Below are positions 1-8,840 of a stretch of DNA of 64,000 bases, one piece after another. Location: NCBI RefSeq assembly GCF_000576595.1, contig NZ_AWSA01000014.1:1-64000 (forward strand), given 5' to 3'. How positions within the stretch are numbered: the stretch's first letter is position 1; every line of letters starts with the position of its first letter. This DNA comes from Intrasporangium oryzae NRRL B-24470 (GTDB taxonomy: Bacteria > Actinomycetota > Actinomycetes > Actinomycetales > Dermatophilaceae). A program made the translations under genes and the position numbers. Below the pieces are notes generated by a model. That model worked only from the letters and a program-made list of their open reading frames with translations, did no database searches and was not told the DNA's origin.

Positions 1-63
1 ACCGCGTCCGGTTAACAGACAGGCCCTAGGAAACCGAAGGATCTATCGACAAGGGCCTCTTCT

Positions 64-1986
64 ATGCGAGTCTTTCCGTCCGTCCTCGTCCTCGACGAGA
101 AGTCCGACCTCCGCGCGTCGCTGCAGGGCCGAGCGGTCGACCTCACGACCTCGGCAGCAGACGCCGACGTCGTCGTCGTGGACCAGAGTGCGGGTCAGGC
201 GGCCGGTCAGGCCGTCGAGCTCGACCGCGTCCTCGGCGCGCTGCCCGAGAGGGCGGGCGTCGTCGTCCTGGGGCTCGCGTCCGAATGGCCCGGCCTGTCG
301 GTCCAGCCCGCCGGCCCGGCCCCCGAGGGCGAGGTGCGCGCCGCGAAGGAGGCCCGCCCCGCCGAGTTCGTGCCCGGCGCGCCGGACCTGCTCGCCCGCG
401 TCGACGTGACCGGGCTCGCAGCCACGGGCGCCCTCGCGCTCACCCCCTCGACCGAGGTTGCGGCGACCCCGCTCCTGCGCGTCGGCCCGGCCCCGGTCGC
501 CGCCGTGACCACGCTCGGCGGTCGCCGCGTCGTCGTGCTCTCGGTCCGCCCGGGCGAGGCTGACGCTGCCGCGGGCGCGTTCGCCGAGCTCCTCCTCAAC
601 GCGGTGTCGTATGCCGCTGAGCCCGCCGAGTCGCACAGCCTGGCCGAGCCGCACCCGCTCGTCGGCGAGCCGGCCTGGCAGCAGCTCAAGGCAGCCGTCG
701 TCGAGCTCCGTCCCCTCCAGGCCGCCGACGGGTCGCTCCCCGACGCCGGGACGCACGAGCACGCCGCGCACCTCGTCGGCCGGATCTGCTCCGGCATCGA
801 GGGCCTCGCGCCCCTCCTGCAGCACGACGCCGACTACCTCGAGGCGCTCGTCAAGGACTTCCACCGCTGGGCCGACGGCGGCTTCGAGGTCCCCGACTTC
901 CTCGACTCCCTCCTCGCCTTCGCCCCGGCGCAGAACCGCGTCGACGGGCTGCCGCACCTCGTCGTCTTCCCGATGTACACCCAGAACGGCAACCCCGACC
1001 GCAACGTCGAGGCGGTGCTCCTCCAGGTCATCTGGCCCGACTTCGTCGCCGACCTCGAGGCGGGCGACTACTCCAACAAGCTCTTCCTGCCGATCCGGTT
1101 CCTCGACTTCACGCCGGGCTACGACACGAACTCGGCCGTCCTCTTCCCCGAGACCGTCGCCATGCGCGAGGTCCCGGCCTTCACGTGGGGCGGCATCTTC
1201 GCCGACCGCGAGGCGGCGCGGTTCCGCCGCGTCGTGACCGAGGCCGCCTCGGTGACGCGTCTCGTGCTCCCGCCGGACGCGCTGCACCTGGTCGCCGACC
1301 AGCAGCTCGCCGAGGAGACCTTCGTCATGTGGGACCTCATCCACGACCGCACCCACATGCACGGCGACCTCCCGTTCGACCCGTTCATGATCAAGCAGCG
1401 GATGCCCTACTTCCTCTACTCGCTCGAGGAGCTGCGCTGCGACCTCACGGCCTTCCGTGAGTCGGTCGCGCTCGAGGCACAGGGCCACCCGCACGCCCGC
1501 ATGGTCCAGTACGCCATCCTCTTCGACCGGATCTTCCGCTTCTCGATCACCGGCTCGCGGGTGCGCAACTACGACGGCCTCGGTGGGCAGCTGCTCTTCG
1601 CGTGGCTGCACCAGAAGGGCGTCCTCCACTGGACGGACAACCGCCTCACGATCGAGTGGGAGAACGTCGCGGAGCCCGTCCTCGAGCTCGGCCGCGCGAT
1701 CGAGGACCTCTACTGGCGCTCCATCGACCGGCCGAAGGTCGCCCACTGGCTCGCGGCCTACGAGCTCGTCTCCTCCGTCGTGACGCCGCACCCCGGCTCG
1801 GCGTGGGCCCGCTACCTCGCCGGCGACCGCACGGCCCTGCCGATCGACGGCCCGCCGAAGGGTCTCACGGACGCCGTGCTCGACGACGAGTTCCCGCTCT
1901 CCATGTTCTTCGAGGCGCTCTCCAAGAAGATGAAGCCTGTCATCGAGTCGACCGCCGGCATCACCGGCACGATGCGGACGGCATGA
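64..1986 (+). CDS. DUF6421 family protein
   Basis: A 640-residue protein of unknown function that I assign to the actinobacterial DUF6421 family. The recognisable part is the C-terminal two thirds (about residues 220-620), with a His-rich stretch HDRTHMHGDLPFDPF near residue 430 followed by conserved-looking aromatic and acidic blocks. The His cluster could bind metal, but that is inference. There is no signal peptide or membrane segment, so it is probably cytosolic. The first 200 residues are Ala/Val-rich and less distinctive. It is the first gene of an apparent operon: the SDR gene starts inside its stop codon and a threonine-aldolase-like gene follows, an order I recall as recurrent in actinobacteria. 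The ATG at 64 has only a weak AAGGG upstream. Confidence 0.7.
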   Translation: MRVFPSVLVLDEKSDLRASLQGRAVDLTTSAADADVVVVDQSAGQAAGQAVELDRVLGALPERAGVVVLGLASEWPGLSVQPAGPAPEGEVRAAKEARPAEFVPGAPDLLARVDVTGLAATGALALTPSTEVAATPLLRVGPAPVAAVTTLGGRRVVVLSVRPGEADAAAGAFAELLLNAVSYAAEPAESHSLAEPHPLVGEPAWQQLKAAVVELRPLQAADGSLPDAGTHEHAAHLVGRICSGIEGLAPLLQHDADYLEALVKDFHRWADGGFEVPDFLDSLLAFAPAQNRVDGLPHLVVFPMYTQNGNPDRNVEAVLLQVIWPDFVADLEAGDYSNKLFLPIRFLDFTPGYDTNSAVLFPETVAMREVPAFTWGGIFADREAARFRRVVTEAASVTRLVLPPDALHLVADQQLAEETFVMWDLIHDRTHMHGDLPFDPFMIKQRMPYFLYSLEELRCDLTAFRESVALEAQGHPHARMVQYAILFDRIFRFSITGSRVRNYDGLGGQLLFAWLHQKGVLHWTDNRLTIEWENVAEPVLELGRAIEDLYWRSIDRPKVAHWLAAYELVSSVVTPHPGSAWARYLAGDRTALPIDGPPKGLTDAVLDDEFPLSMFFEALSKKMKPVIESTAGITGTMRTA

Positions 1987-2686
1987 TGAGCGTCGTCATC
2001 GTCACCGGCGCGACGGGCGCGACGGGGCGGGCGACCTGCGCCGCCCTCGTCGCGGCCGGCCACCGGGTCGCAGCAGTCGACCGCGACGCCGAGGGCCTGG
2101 CCGCCGTCGCGGCCGAGGTCGCCTCGGATGCGCTGACGACGCACACGTGCGACCTCACCGACCCGAGCGCGACCCGTGCCGCCGTCGACGAGGTGCGCAC
2201 GGCCCACGGTCGCATCGACGGCCTCGTCCACCTCGTCGGCGGGTGGCGCGGCGGCAAGGCCTTCACCGACAACGTCGACGCAGACTGGGCGGTCCTGTCT
2301 GCGCTGCTCATCGACACGCTGCGCCACGTGACGCTCGCGGTCCACGACGACCTCGTCGCCTCTCCCGCGGGCCGGGCCGTCATCATCTCGGCCGCGTCGG
2401 TCGCCTCGCCCACCGCGGGCAACGCGAACTACGTCGCGGCCAAGGCCGCGGCCGAGGCCTGGATCGCGGCCCTCGCCGACTCCTTCCGCGCCGAGCAGTC
2501 GGGGCGGAAGAGGACCCCCGTCCACAGGCCGCCGCAGCCGTGACCGGCATCGTCAGCTGGATCGGCGAGGGCAGGACGGCGACCACCCCGGCGGCGCTCG
2601 CGGAGGGGATCCGCGAGATGATCGAGGGCGACGCGGCAGCGCTCAACGGCGCTCGGGTCGACCTGCGCCCGGCCGGGACTCGCTGA
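1983..2686 (+). pseudogene. SDR family oxidoreductase, apparent one-base frameshift
   Basis: Short-chain dehydrogenase/reductase with the Rossmann motif TGATGATG at the N-terminus, an active-site serine in SAASVASPTAG and the catalytic YVAAK. It would be an NAD(P)H-dependent enzyme of unknown substrate. The frame starting at ATG 1983 (overlapping the previous stop as ATGA; ATG 1986 also possible) ends early at 2543 with a non-SDR tail. The expected C-terminus, ending LNGARVDLRP, continues in another frame to 2686. Loss of one G in the run at about 2504-2507 explains this; restoring it gives about 234 residues, a normal SDR length. The lesion could be a real mutation or a homopolymer sequencing error. 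The downstream gene is intact. Confidence 0.7.
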
Positions 2687-2753
2687 AGACCTGCTGAAGA
2701 CGCCATTGCTGCCCGCTGACGACACCATCGACGACCACCCCCGGAGGGGACGA

Positions 2754-3809
2754 GTGAGCACCCTGCACGACCGCGGACGACGCGGCTTCGCCTCGGACAA
2801 CTACGCCGGCCTGCACCCCGAGGTGCTCGAGGCGCTGGCGGACGCCAACGGCGGCCACGAGATCGCGTACGGCGAGGACCACTACACGGAGCGCCTCCAG
2901 GCCGTCGTCGCCGAGCACTTCGGGGCGGGGGCCACGGCGTGGCCGGTGTTCAACGGGACCGGTGCCAACGTCCTCGCCCTCCAGTCGCTCCTGCCGCGCT
3001 GGGGTGCCGTGGTGTGCGCGGAGACGGCCCACATCAATACCGACGAGAACGCCGCCCCCGAGCGGGTCGGCGGGCTCAAGCTGCTCACGGTGCAGACTCC
3101 CGACGGCAAGCTGACGCCCGAGCTCATCGACCAGCAGGCGTGGGGCTTCGGCGACGAGCACCGGGCGCAGCCGCTCGCGGTGTCGATCACCCAGACCACT
3201 GAGCTCGGCACCTGCTACACGCCCGACGAGGTCCGCGCGATCACCGACCACGCGCACTCCCTCGGGATGCGGGTCCACCTCGACGGCGCCCGGATCTCCA
3301 ACGCCGCCGCCACGCTCGGCACGTCGCTCGCGGCGTTCACCTCCGAGGCGGGCGTCGACGTCGTCAGCCTCGGTGGCACGAAGAACGGCGCGCTCGCGGC
3401 CGAGGCCGTCGTCGTGGTCAACCCCGAGATCACCGCGGAGCAGCACGGGCTCGTCTTCCTCCGCAAGCTCAACATGCAGCTCGCGTCCAAGATGCGCTTC
3501 GTCTCGGCACAGCTCCTCGCGCTCTACGAGCACGACCTCTGGCTGCGCTCGGCGAGCCATGCCAACGCGATGGCCCAGCGCCTCGCGGCCGGTGTCGGCT
3601 CGGTCGACGGGGTGAAGATCACCCAGGCGGTCCAGTCCAACGCCGTGTTCGCCATCCTCGACCGCGACGTGGCCGAGGCCCTGCGCGAGCGGTTCCGCTT
3701 CTACGACTGGAACCCGGCCACGGGCGAGGTGCGCTGGATGTGCTCGTGGGACACGGCAGAGGCCGACGTCGACGCCTTCGTCGCGGAGCTGCGTCGCCTC
3801 ATCGGCTGA
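2754..3809 (+). CDS. Threonine aldolase family PLP-dependent enzyme
   Basis: A 351-residue fold-type I PLP enzyme resembling low-specificity L-threonine aldolase, which cleaves L-threonine or allo-threonine to glycine and acetaldehyde. Visible features are the N-terminal FASDNYAGLHPEVLEAL, the cofactor region with HLDGARISNA, and the PLP-lysine context SLGGTKNGALAAE. I chose GTG 2754 because GGAGGGG lies a few bases upstream (2743-2749); an upstream TTG at 2706 has no ribosome binding site. It is the third gene of the DUF6421-SDR operon, which argues that it serves that pathway rather than general threonine breakdown. The substrate cannot be read from sequence; a related beta-eliminating lyase activity is possible. 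Confidence 0.82.
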   Translation: MSTLHDRGRRGFASDNYAGLHPEVLEALADANGGHEIAYGEDHYTERLQAVVAEHFGAGATAWPVFNGTGANVLALQSLLPRWGAVVCAETAHINTDENAAPERVGGLKLLTVQTPDGKLTPELIDQQAWGFGDEHRAQPLAVSITQTTELGTCYTPDEVRAITDHAHSLGMRVHLDGARISNAAATLGTSLAAFTSEAGVDVVSLGGTKNGALAAEAVVVVNPEITAEQHGLVFLRKLNMQLASKMRFVSAQLLALYEHDLWLRSASHANAMAQRLAAGVGSVDGVKITQAVQSNAVFAILDRDVAEALRERFRFYDWNPATGEVRWMCSWDTAEADVDAFVAELRRLIG

Positions 3810-3894
3810 CCACCGGCCGTCCGTATGCCGCCCTCCCGCCCGACCGCGGGCCCGTGACCTCTCGAGGCCGTCGAGTGGTTCCGACCCGTCCCGC

Positions 3895-4533
3895 TCAGGC
3901 GGTCGGTGCGGCGGTGAAGCGGAGGTACGGCTTGACCTCCTCGACCGCCTCTGCGCCGAACCGGGCCCGCGCGTCCTCGGTCGACAGCGTCGGGGCGACG
4001 ATGACCTGGTCGCCGTCCTTCCAGTCGGCGGGAGTGGAGAAGGGGCCGCGGTCGGTCAGCTGGAGCGCGTCGACCGCGCGGAGCACCTCGTCGAAGTTGC
4101 GCCCGACGCTCTTGGGGTAGGTCAGCGTGAGGCGGACCTTGTTGGCCGCGTCGATGACGAACACGGACCGGACGCCCGAGGTGTCGCCCTCGCCGGGGTG
4201 GATCATGTCGTAGAGCTCGGAGACCGTGCGCGCGTCGTCGGCGATGATCGGGTAGCCGACCGTGGCGCCGGCGACGTCCTCGATGTCAGACTTCCAGGCG
4301 TGGTGCTGCTCGATGGGGTCGACCGAGACGGCGAGGACCTTGACATCGCGGGCGGCCCACTCGTCCTCGAGCGCGGCGACGCGGCCCAGCTCGGTCGTGC
4401 AGACCGGCGTGAAGTCGGCGGGGTGGCTGAAGAGCACGGCCCAGCTGTCGGCCTTCCAGTCGTGGAAGGAGAGCTGCCCCTCGGTCGTCTCAGCCGTGAA
4501 GTCAGGGGCGATCTCGCCCAGACGCACCGTCAT
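3895..4533 (-). CDS. 1-Cys peroxiredoxin (Prx6-type)
   Basis: A 212-residue cytosolic peroxiredoxin that reduces hydrogen peroxide and alkyl hydroperoxides. The peroxidatic cysteine is Cys45 in FTPVCTTELG, preceded by the usual HPADFTP. No other cysteine is visible, which defines the 1-Cys subgroup and means an external thiol such as mycothiol/mycoredoxin would be needed for recycling. The C-terminal extension (DRGPFSTPADWKDGDQVIV onward) is typical of Prx6-like dimers. The ATG at 4533 has GAAAGGGA upstream; the longer frame upstream of it lacks a ribosome binding site. It is convergent with the threonine-aldolase gene and divergent from the sigma-factor gene. The 272-bp divergent spacer has an AT-richer patch near 4590-4640 that may hold its promoter. 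Confidence 0.9.
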   Translation of the reverse strand: MTVRLGEIAPDFTAETTEGQLSFHDWKADSWAVLFSHPADFTPVCTTELGRVAALEDEWAARDVKVLAVSVDPIEQHHAWKSDIEDVAGATVGYPIIADDARTVSELYDMIHPGEGDTSGVRSVFVIDAANKVRLTLTYPKSVGRNFDEVLRAVDALQLTDRGPFSTPADWKDGDQVIVAPTLSTEDARARFGAEAVEEVKPYLRFTAAPTA

Positions 4534-4752
4534 CGTCGTGTCCCTTTCGCGTGCGGGCCACGTGATGGACTGCGGGGGCCCGGTCTGCACTCCATTGTGG
4601 AAGCCGAGCAGTGCATGGTGTTATGGGTGTCCAAATACTGCGACGCGCGGGGGTGTCTCGCCCCTCCCCTCACGCGGTCCGAGAGGCGAGACCTGCATCC
4701 CGCACCCCGGACCGGCGCACGAGGCTCCGCCTGCGTATCTGGCTCGATCCCG

Positions 4753-4781
4753 GTGACTCTGCAGGGGGTGAGCCATACACT
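4753..4781 (+). promoter_or_regulatory. Candidate promoter of the CHAT-associated sigma gene
   Basis: GTGACT at 4753-4758 and TACACT at 4776-4781 are separated by 17 bp and would start transcription about 18 bases before ATG 4806. The match to a housekeeping-type promoter is reasonable but unproven. An autoregulated ECF promoter may also exist in this spacer. Confidence 0.35.
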
Positions 4782-4805
4782 GTGCACCCGAGAAGGGGGC
4801 GTGGC

Positions 4806-5387
4806 ATGGGCGAACCGAGTGGCCTCACCGAGCTCGTCGCCGCCGCGTCCGAGGGCGACGCCCTCGCCTGGAACGCCATCGTCGAGCGCTTCTCGTCGCT
4901 GCTCTGGGGCGTGGCACGGGCCCATCGACTCGGCCCCGACGATGCTGCCGACGTCGTCCAGAACACCTGGCTGCGGCTGCTCGACCACCTCGGCGGGATC
5001 AGGCAACCGGAGGCGCTCGCGGGATGGCTCGCGACGACCGCGCGCAACGAGAGCCTGTCGATGCTCCGCCGCAGGGGCCGCGACGTCGTCGTGCGTGACG
5101 ACGACCTCGCCGTCAACCTGCCCGACATCGAGGCGGTCGCCCTCGACACCGCCCTGCTCGATGACGAGCGCGACGCCGAGCTGTGGTCGTGTTTCGCCAG
5201 GCTGCCCGAGCGGTGCCAGGAGCTCCTCCGGGTGCTCATGTCGTGCGACCGGCCGAGCTACGGCGCGGTCGCCGAGGCCCTCGACATGCCGGTCGGATCG
5301 ATCGGTCCGACGCGGATGCGCTGCCTCAACCAGCTCCGGGACCTCGTGGCCGGCAGCGGCTACGCCTTCGAGGGAGGTCGACCATGA
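4806..5387 (+). CDS. Sigma-70 family (ECF-like) RNA polymerase sigma factor
   Basis: A 193-residue two-domain sigma factor. Region 2 is seen in AWNAIVERFSSLLWGVAR and DVVQNTWLRLLDHL (about residues 20-75). Region 4 is seen in LPERCQELLRVL and the helix-turn-helix around YGAVAEALDMPVGSIGPTR (about residues 135-185). The conserved PTR within region 4 is typical of actinobacterial sigma factors encoded next to CHAT genes. ATG 4806 follows AGAAGGGGG; longer upstream frames lack a ribosome binding site. Its stop overlaps the next start as ATGA, so the small downstream protein is probably co-translated and may regulate it. The context (TPR-CHAT protein and subtilase) suggests it controls that protease module. 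Confidence 0.85.
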   Translation: MGEPSGLTELVAAASEGDALAWNAIVERFSSLLWGVARAHRLGPDDAADVVQNTWLRLLDHLGGIRQPEALAGWLATTARNESLSMLRRRGRDVVVRDDDLAVNLPDIEAVALDTALLDDERDAELWSCFARLPERCQELLRVLMSCDRPSYGAVAEALDMPVGSIGPTRMRCLNQLRDLVAGSGYAFEGGRP

Positions 5388-5863
5388 CCCCGCGCGATGA
5401 GCTGAACGGCGACGACGCCCGTCTCCTCGAGCGGCTCGGCGCGATCGCGGAGGTCATCGACCCGGTGCCCGACCCCGTCGTCGAGCTCGGCAAGGCCGCG
5501 TTCGCGTTCCGCAACCCTGAGCTCGAGCTGCTCGAGCTCGTGTCGAGCCCTCCCGACCTGAGCGTGGTCCGCTCCTCGCCGGGGACGAGCCGTCTCTACT
5601 TCTTCGAGCACGGCGACATCTCGATCGACGTCGAGGTGACCGTCCGCGGCGGTCTCGGCGCCATGGTCGGCGTGGTGACCGATGCCCACGGCCCCGTGCT
5701 CTCCGGCCGCAGCGTCACGGTCGAGACGGCCGACTCCTCGACGACGGTCGACGTCGTCGAGGGGCGCTTCACCGTCGCCAACCTCGCCCTCGGCCTCGTG
5801 CGCATCCTGCTCGAGCACGACGGCCGTCCGGCGTTCTCGACGCGCTGGTTCGAGATCGGCTGA
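5384..5863 (+). CDS. Small protein coupled to the sigma factor; candidate sigma regulator
   Basis: A 159-residue soluble protein that I cannot place in a named family. The N-terminal 45 residues (LLERLGAIAEVIDPVPDPV, then KAAFAFRN) look helical and resemble the start of small proteins I recall beside CHAT-associated sigma factors. The C-terminal 80 residues are beta-rich (YFFEHGDISIDVEVTVRG, then GRSVTVETAD), like a carboxypeptidase-regulatory or transthyretin-like sandwich. There is no membrane segment and no zinc-binding HxxxCxxC, so it is not a classical ZAS anti-sigma factor. The 4-bp ATGA overlap with the sigma gene implies translational coupling. Role in sensing or restraining the sigma factor is inference. 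Confidence 0.7.
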   Translation: MTPRDELNGDDARLLERLGAIAEVIDPVPDPVVELGKAAFAFRNPELELLELVSSPPDLSVVRSSPGTSRLYFFEHGDISIDVEVTVRGGLGAMVGVVTDAHGPVLSGRSVTVETADSSTTVDVVEGRFTVANLALGLVRILLEHDGRPAFSTRWFEIG

Positions 5864-6002
5864 CCCCGCCCTCGCGATGACGTGGGCGATGACGTGCGCG
5901 ATGACGTATGCCGCTGGGTCGGCCGCCGCTGCTCCATCCGTTCCGCCTCGGCGGGCACGGCAGGCGTCGCGACCGTCCGGGCAAGGCGCGGTGCGCCTGC
6001 CG

Positions 6003-8819
6003 TCAGGCTCCCCAGGCCGTGAAGGAGGCTGCCGTCGCGGCGAGCAGGGGGTCGGGCCTCCCGGCCTGTCGGGCGGCCAGCCACCCCTCGGCGAGCGTCC
6101 CACCGGCTCCGGCCACGCCGTGGACCTCGGCCATGACCTCGAGGGTTGCCTGGTCGTTGACGGGGACGACGCTTGCGAGGACGCCGGAGGTGCCCATCCC
6201 GAGCAGGCTCGACACGAGACCGAGCGCCTCGTAGGGGCCGATCGAGGCCGCACCTCCCGAGTCGCAGGCAGAGAGCACCATCGAGCGGGGAGGTCGGCGC
6301 AGCTGCTGGAGGTCGTGCACGGTCAACGGGCCGTCGGCCAGCTGGAGGGCCGAGAAGAGCGGAGCATTGGCACGGAACTGACCGTGTGCGGCGACGTGCG
6401 CCAGGTCCGCGCCGTCGAGCAGGGCGAGCGCAGCGGCCACCGTCGCCTGTGAGGGTCCGAGCACCCGGGCACCACGGTGGATGCGCCGCAGCTCCGACAC
6501 CTCGGCCTCGCGCGTCGTGAGGTTCGGGCCCGTCACGAGTGCGACGGAGCCGCGCTCCGCGTCTGGTCGCACCCGCCGGGCGCGGAGCCACTGGCTGATC
6601 GACGGGCTGACCGACAGCACGACGTCGTCGAACACGGGGAGCAGACCCCATGGCGCTGTGAGCAGGTCGGCCGGAGGCACGACCACGACGTGGGGGAGTC
6701 GGCCGGTCACCGAGGTTGACGGACCCTCATCGCCGTGCGGACGGCGCCCGCCGCGCGACCAGGTCGGTGGGGGCGCGACGCCGAGGAGAGCGTCCTGGAG
6801 GCGGCGACCGGCGCTCGACAGGTCGACCGGACGGCCGTGAGCCGCCCGGCGCAGGGTGAACCGGGCGAACTCCGCCTCCTGCTCGGCGGCCGCCAGGGGC
6901 CCCACCTCGCGGCGGGTCACCCGACCCCGGGCCACCGTGACCAGGTGGAGCCGGCCCCGGTCGTGGACGAGGGTGAGCACCGTGTCGGCCTCACCGAGAG
7001 CGTCGAGCAGGCTTCCGAGATCGAGCGCCCCCTCTCCCGGTCTGCGGTCGCCGCGAGAGCCCTCGGCCCGCAGGTGTCGGTGGACCCGCCGAACGGAGGC
7101 CTCGAGCCGGGTGCGCTCCCGGACCAGCGTCTGCGAGGCGGCGTCGGTGGCGTCGAGGGGCTCGAGTCGGCGGGTCACGTCCCGCAGGGCGGCAAGATCT
7201 CGGCGCAGCCCTGGCTCGCTCGGCCGGGTCGCGGACCCGTTGAGCGCGGCCGCGCGCCACCGCTCGGTCCACCAGAGCATCTGCCGGGACCGGCCTCCGC
7301 GGACCGCCTCCGCGATGGCCAGCCGCGCGAGCTCGATGCCGTGGCCGCTCGCGAGCGCCCGCAGCTCGATGTCACCGAGCGTGGACCGGTGCTCGTCGAC
7401 CGCGTCGAGGCCCTGACGGCATGCGTGGAACAGCGCGCGCCGGTCGCCCCGGTGCTGGGCGAGCAGGGCCTGCGCGAACCAGGCTGCGGCCCGCGACAGC
7501 GGGGGTCCGGTCTGCCTCGTGGCGGATGCCGCGGCAAGGCTGCGCTGGGCGTCGTCGTCACGGCCGGCTCCGTGGGCGATCCGTCCGTGCAGCACGAGCG
7601 CGACGTTGAGCTCGGTGGCACGCCGCTCGCGCATCGACTCCACCAAGGCCGTGGCCTCGCGCAGCATCCTCGACGTGCGCCGGGAGGCCGAGCCGGACAT
7701 CCGCGCGGTCGCGACGGGGGGCTCCACCATCCACGGCAGGAGGTCGGGGTGGTCGGCGAGGTACTGCGCGCGCAGCCGGAGCAGCCTGGCCCGGTCCGCC
7801 CAGCCGCCGCGGAGCTGGGCCGCGAACAGCCTGGCGGCCTCGTCGGCGCTCCGTTCGGCCGCCTCCGTGTCGCCCTGGGCGAGAGCGGCCCGGGCCAGGG
7901 TGAGAAGCAGCTCGGCCCTTCGGATCGGCGCCCGCTCGGTGCTCGCGAGCGTGTCCGTGCAGAGGTCACGCGCCTCGTCGATGAGCCCGGCGGTGAGCAG
8001 GACCTGGGTGCGCTCGATGATGAGGTCATGCCGCACGTTCCCCAGGGCGCCGTAGCGCTCGGCCGCCTCGTCGAGCAGGGTCAGGGCGGCAGGAAGGTCG
8101 CCGCGGAGGTGCGCCGCGAGGCCCTGGTTGTGGACGGCCTGGGCTGCCTCGAAATCCTGGCCCACGCTCGAGAGGAGCTCCGCGGCCTGGACGGCATCCC
8201 GCTCCGCGGCATCCGTCTCGCCCAGTGCGAGGTAGGCGTCGAAACGGTTGTTGAGGGCGCGGCCCTCCCAGAGGGTGTCCTGCGCGCGGTGGCATCCGTC
8301 GATGGCCTGCGTCAGGTCGTCGACCGCCTCGCGGTAGCGCGCCAGCATGGTCAAGGCGTTGCCGCGGCGCACGAGCAGCCTTGGGAGTCCACGCTGGGGC
8401 GTGAGGGTCAACGCTTCGTCGAGCCGCTTCAGCCCGTCGGAGGTCCGGCCGGCGTAGATCAAGGTCGTCCCCAGCGTGGCCAGCACGTCCCCCTGGCGCT
8501 CGGCGCTGACGCGGCGCGCGTGGCGCAGGGCCGTGAACCCGTGGGCGACGGCCGTGTCGGTCCGTCCTCGGTCGCGGTAGATGATGGCTGCCGCCTGGTG
8601 GGCGACGGACAGGGTCGTCGGGTCCGTCTCGCTCGAGATCAGGGACTCAGCTGATGCGAGCGCGGCCTCGGGCTGGGATATTGCCAGAGGAAGCAGTGAG
8701 TCGGCGAGGTCGGTGGGTGCCAGCGCATCCGCTGCACGGGTGGCACCGGACGCGCCGGCATCACGGCGCGCCGTATCAGGTACGCGGTTGCGTGCGTCTG
8801 GCTCCATGACTCCACCCAT
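6003..8819 (-). CDS. TPR and CHAT (caspase-like) domain protein
   Basis: A 938-residue protein. Residues about 30-420 are Ala/Leu/Arg-rich helical repeats with TPR spacing (for example AVAHGFTALRHARRV and LKRLDEALTLTPQ). The C-terminal third is a CHAT domain, a caspase-clan cysteine peptidase. The predicted dyad is His812 in HVAAHGQF and Cys852 in VLSACDSG, both intact, followed by a typical GMGTSGVLAS strand. CHAT proteins can act as proteases in regulated cell death and defence (for example TPR-CHAT/Craspase). No signal peptide is visible. It is divergent from a subtilase by only about 20 bp and convergent with the sigma pair. ATG 8819 has no Shine-Dalgarno; ATG 8807, after GGGTGGAG, is a plausible alternative. 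Activation by subtilase cleavage, or the reverse, is inference. Confidence 0.88.
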   Translation of the reverse strand: MGGVMEPDARNRVPDTARRDAGASGATRAADALAPTDLADSLLPLAISQPEAALASAESLISSETDPTTLSVAHQAAAIIYRDRGRTDTAVAHGFTALRHARRVSAERQGDVLATLGTTLIYAGRTSDGLKRLDEALTLTPQRGLPRLLVRRGNALTMLARYREAVDDLTQAIDGCHRAQDTLWEGRALNNRFDAYLALGETDAAERDAVQAAELLSSVGQDFEAAQAVHNQGLAAHLRGDLPAALTLLDEAAERYGALGNVRHDLIIERTQVLLTAGLIDEARDLCTDTLASTERAPIRRAELLLTLARAALAQGDTEAAERSADEAARLFAAQLRGGWADRARLLRLRAQYLADHPDLLPWMVEPPVATARMSGSASRRTSRMLREATALVESMRERRATELNVALVLHGRIAHGAGRDDDAQRSLAAASATRQTGPPLSRAAAWFAQALLAQHRGDRRALFHACRQGLDAVDEHRSTLGDIELRALASGHGIELARLAIAEAVRGGRSRQMLWWTERWRAAALNGSATRPSEPGLRRDLAALRDVTRRLEPLDATDAASQTLVRERTRLEASVRRVHRHLRAEGSRGDRRPGEGALDLGSLLDALGEADTVLTLVHDRGRLHLVTVARGRVTRREVGPLAAAEQEAEFARFTLRRAAHGRPVDLSSAGRRLQDALLGVAPPPTWSRGGRRPHGDEGPSTSVTGRLPHVVVVPPADLLTAPWGLLPVFDDVVLSVSPSISQWLRARRVRPDAERGSVALVTGPNLTTREAEVSELRRIHRGARVLGPSQATVAAALALLDGADLAHVAAHGQFRANAPLFSALQLADGPLTVHDLQQLRRPPRSMVLSACDSGGAASIGPYEALGLVSSLLGMGTSGVLASVVPVNDQATLEVMAEVHGVAGAGGTLAEGWLAARQAGRPDPLLAATAASFTAWGA

Positions 8820-8840
8820 CCAAACCCGTTGGAGGCGATC

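Noticed and set aside
4198-5400. A 400-codon rightward frame crossing the peroxiredoxin and sigma genes.
   Set aside because: It is antisense to the peroxiredoxin and out of frame with the sigma gene, and its composition changes mid-way as expected for a joined shadow.
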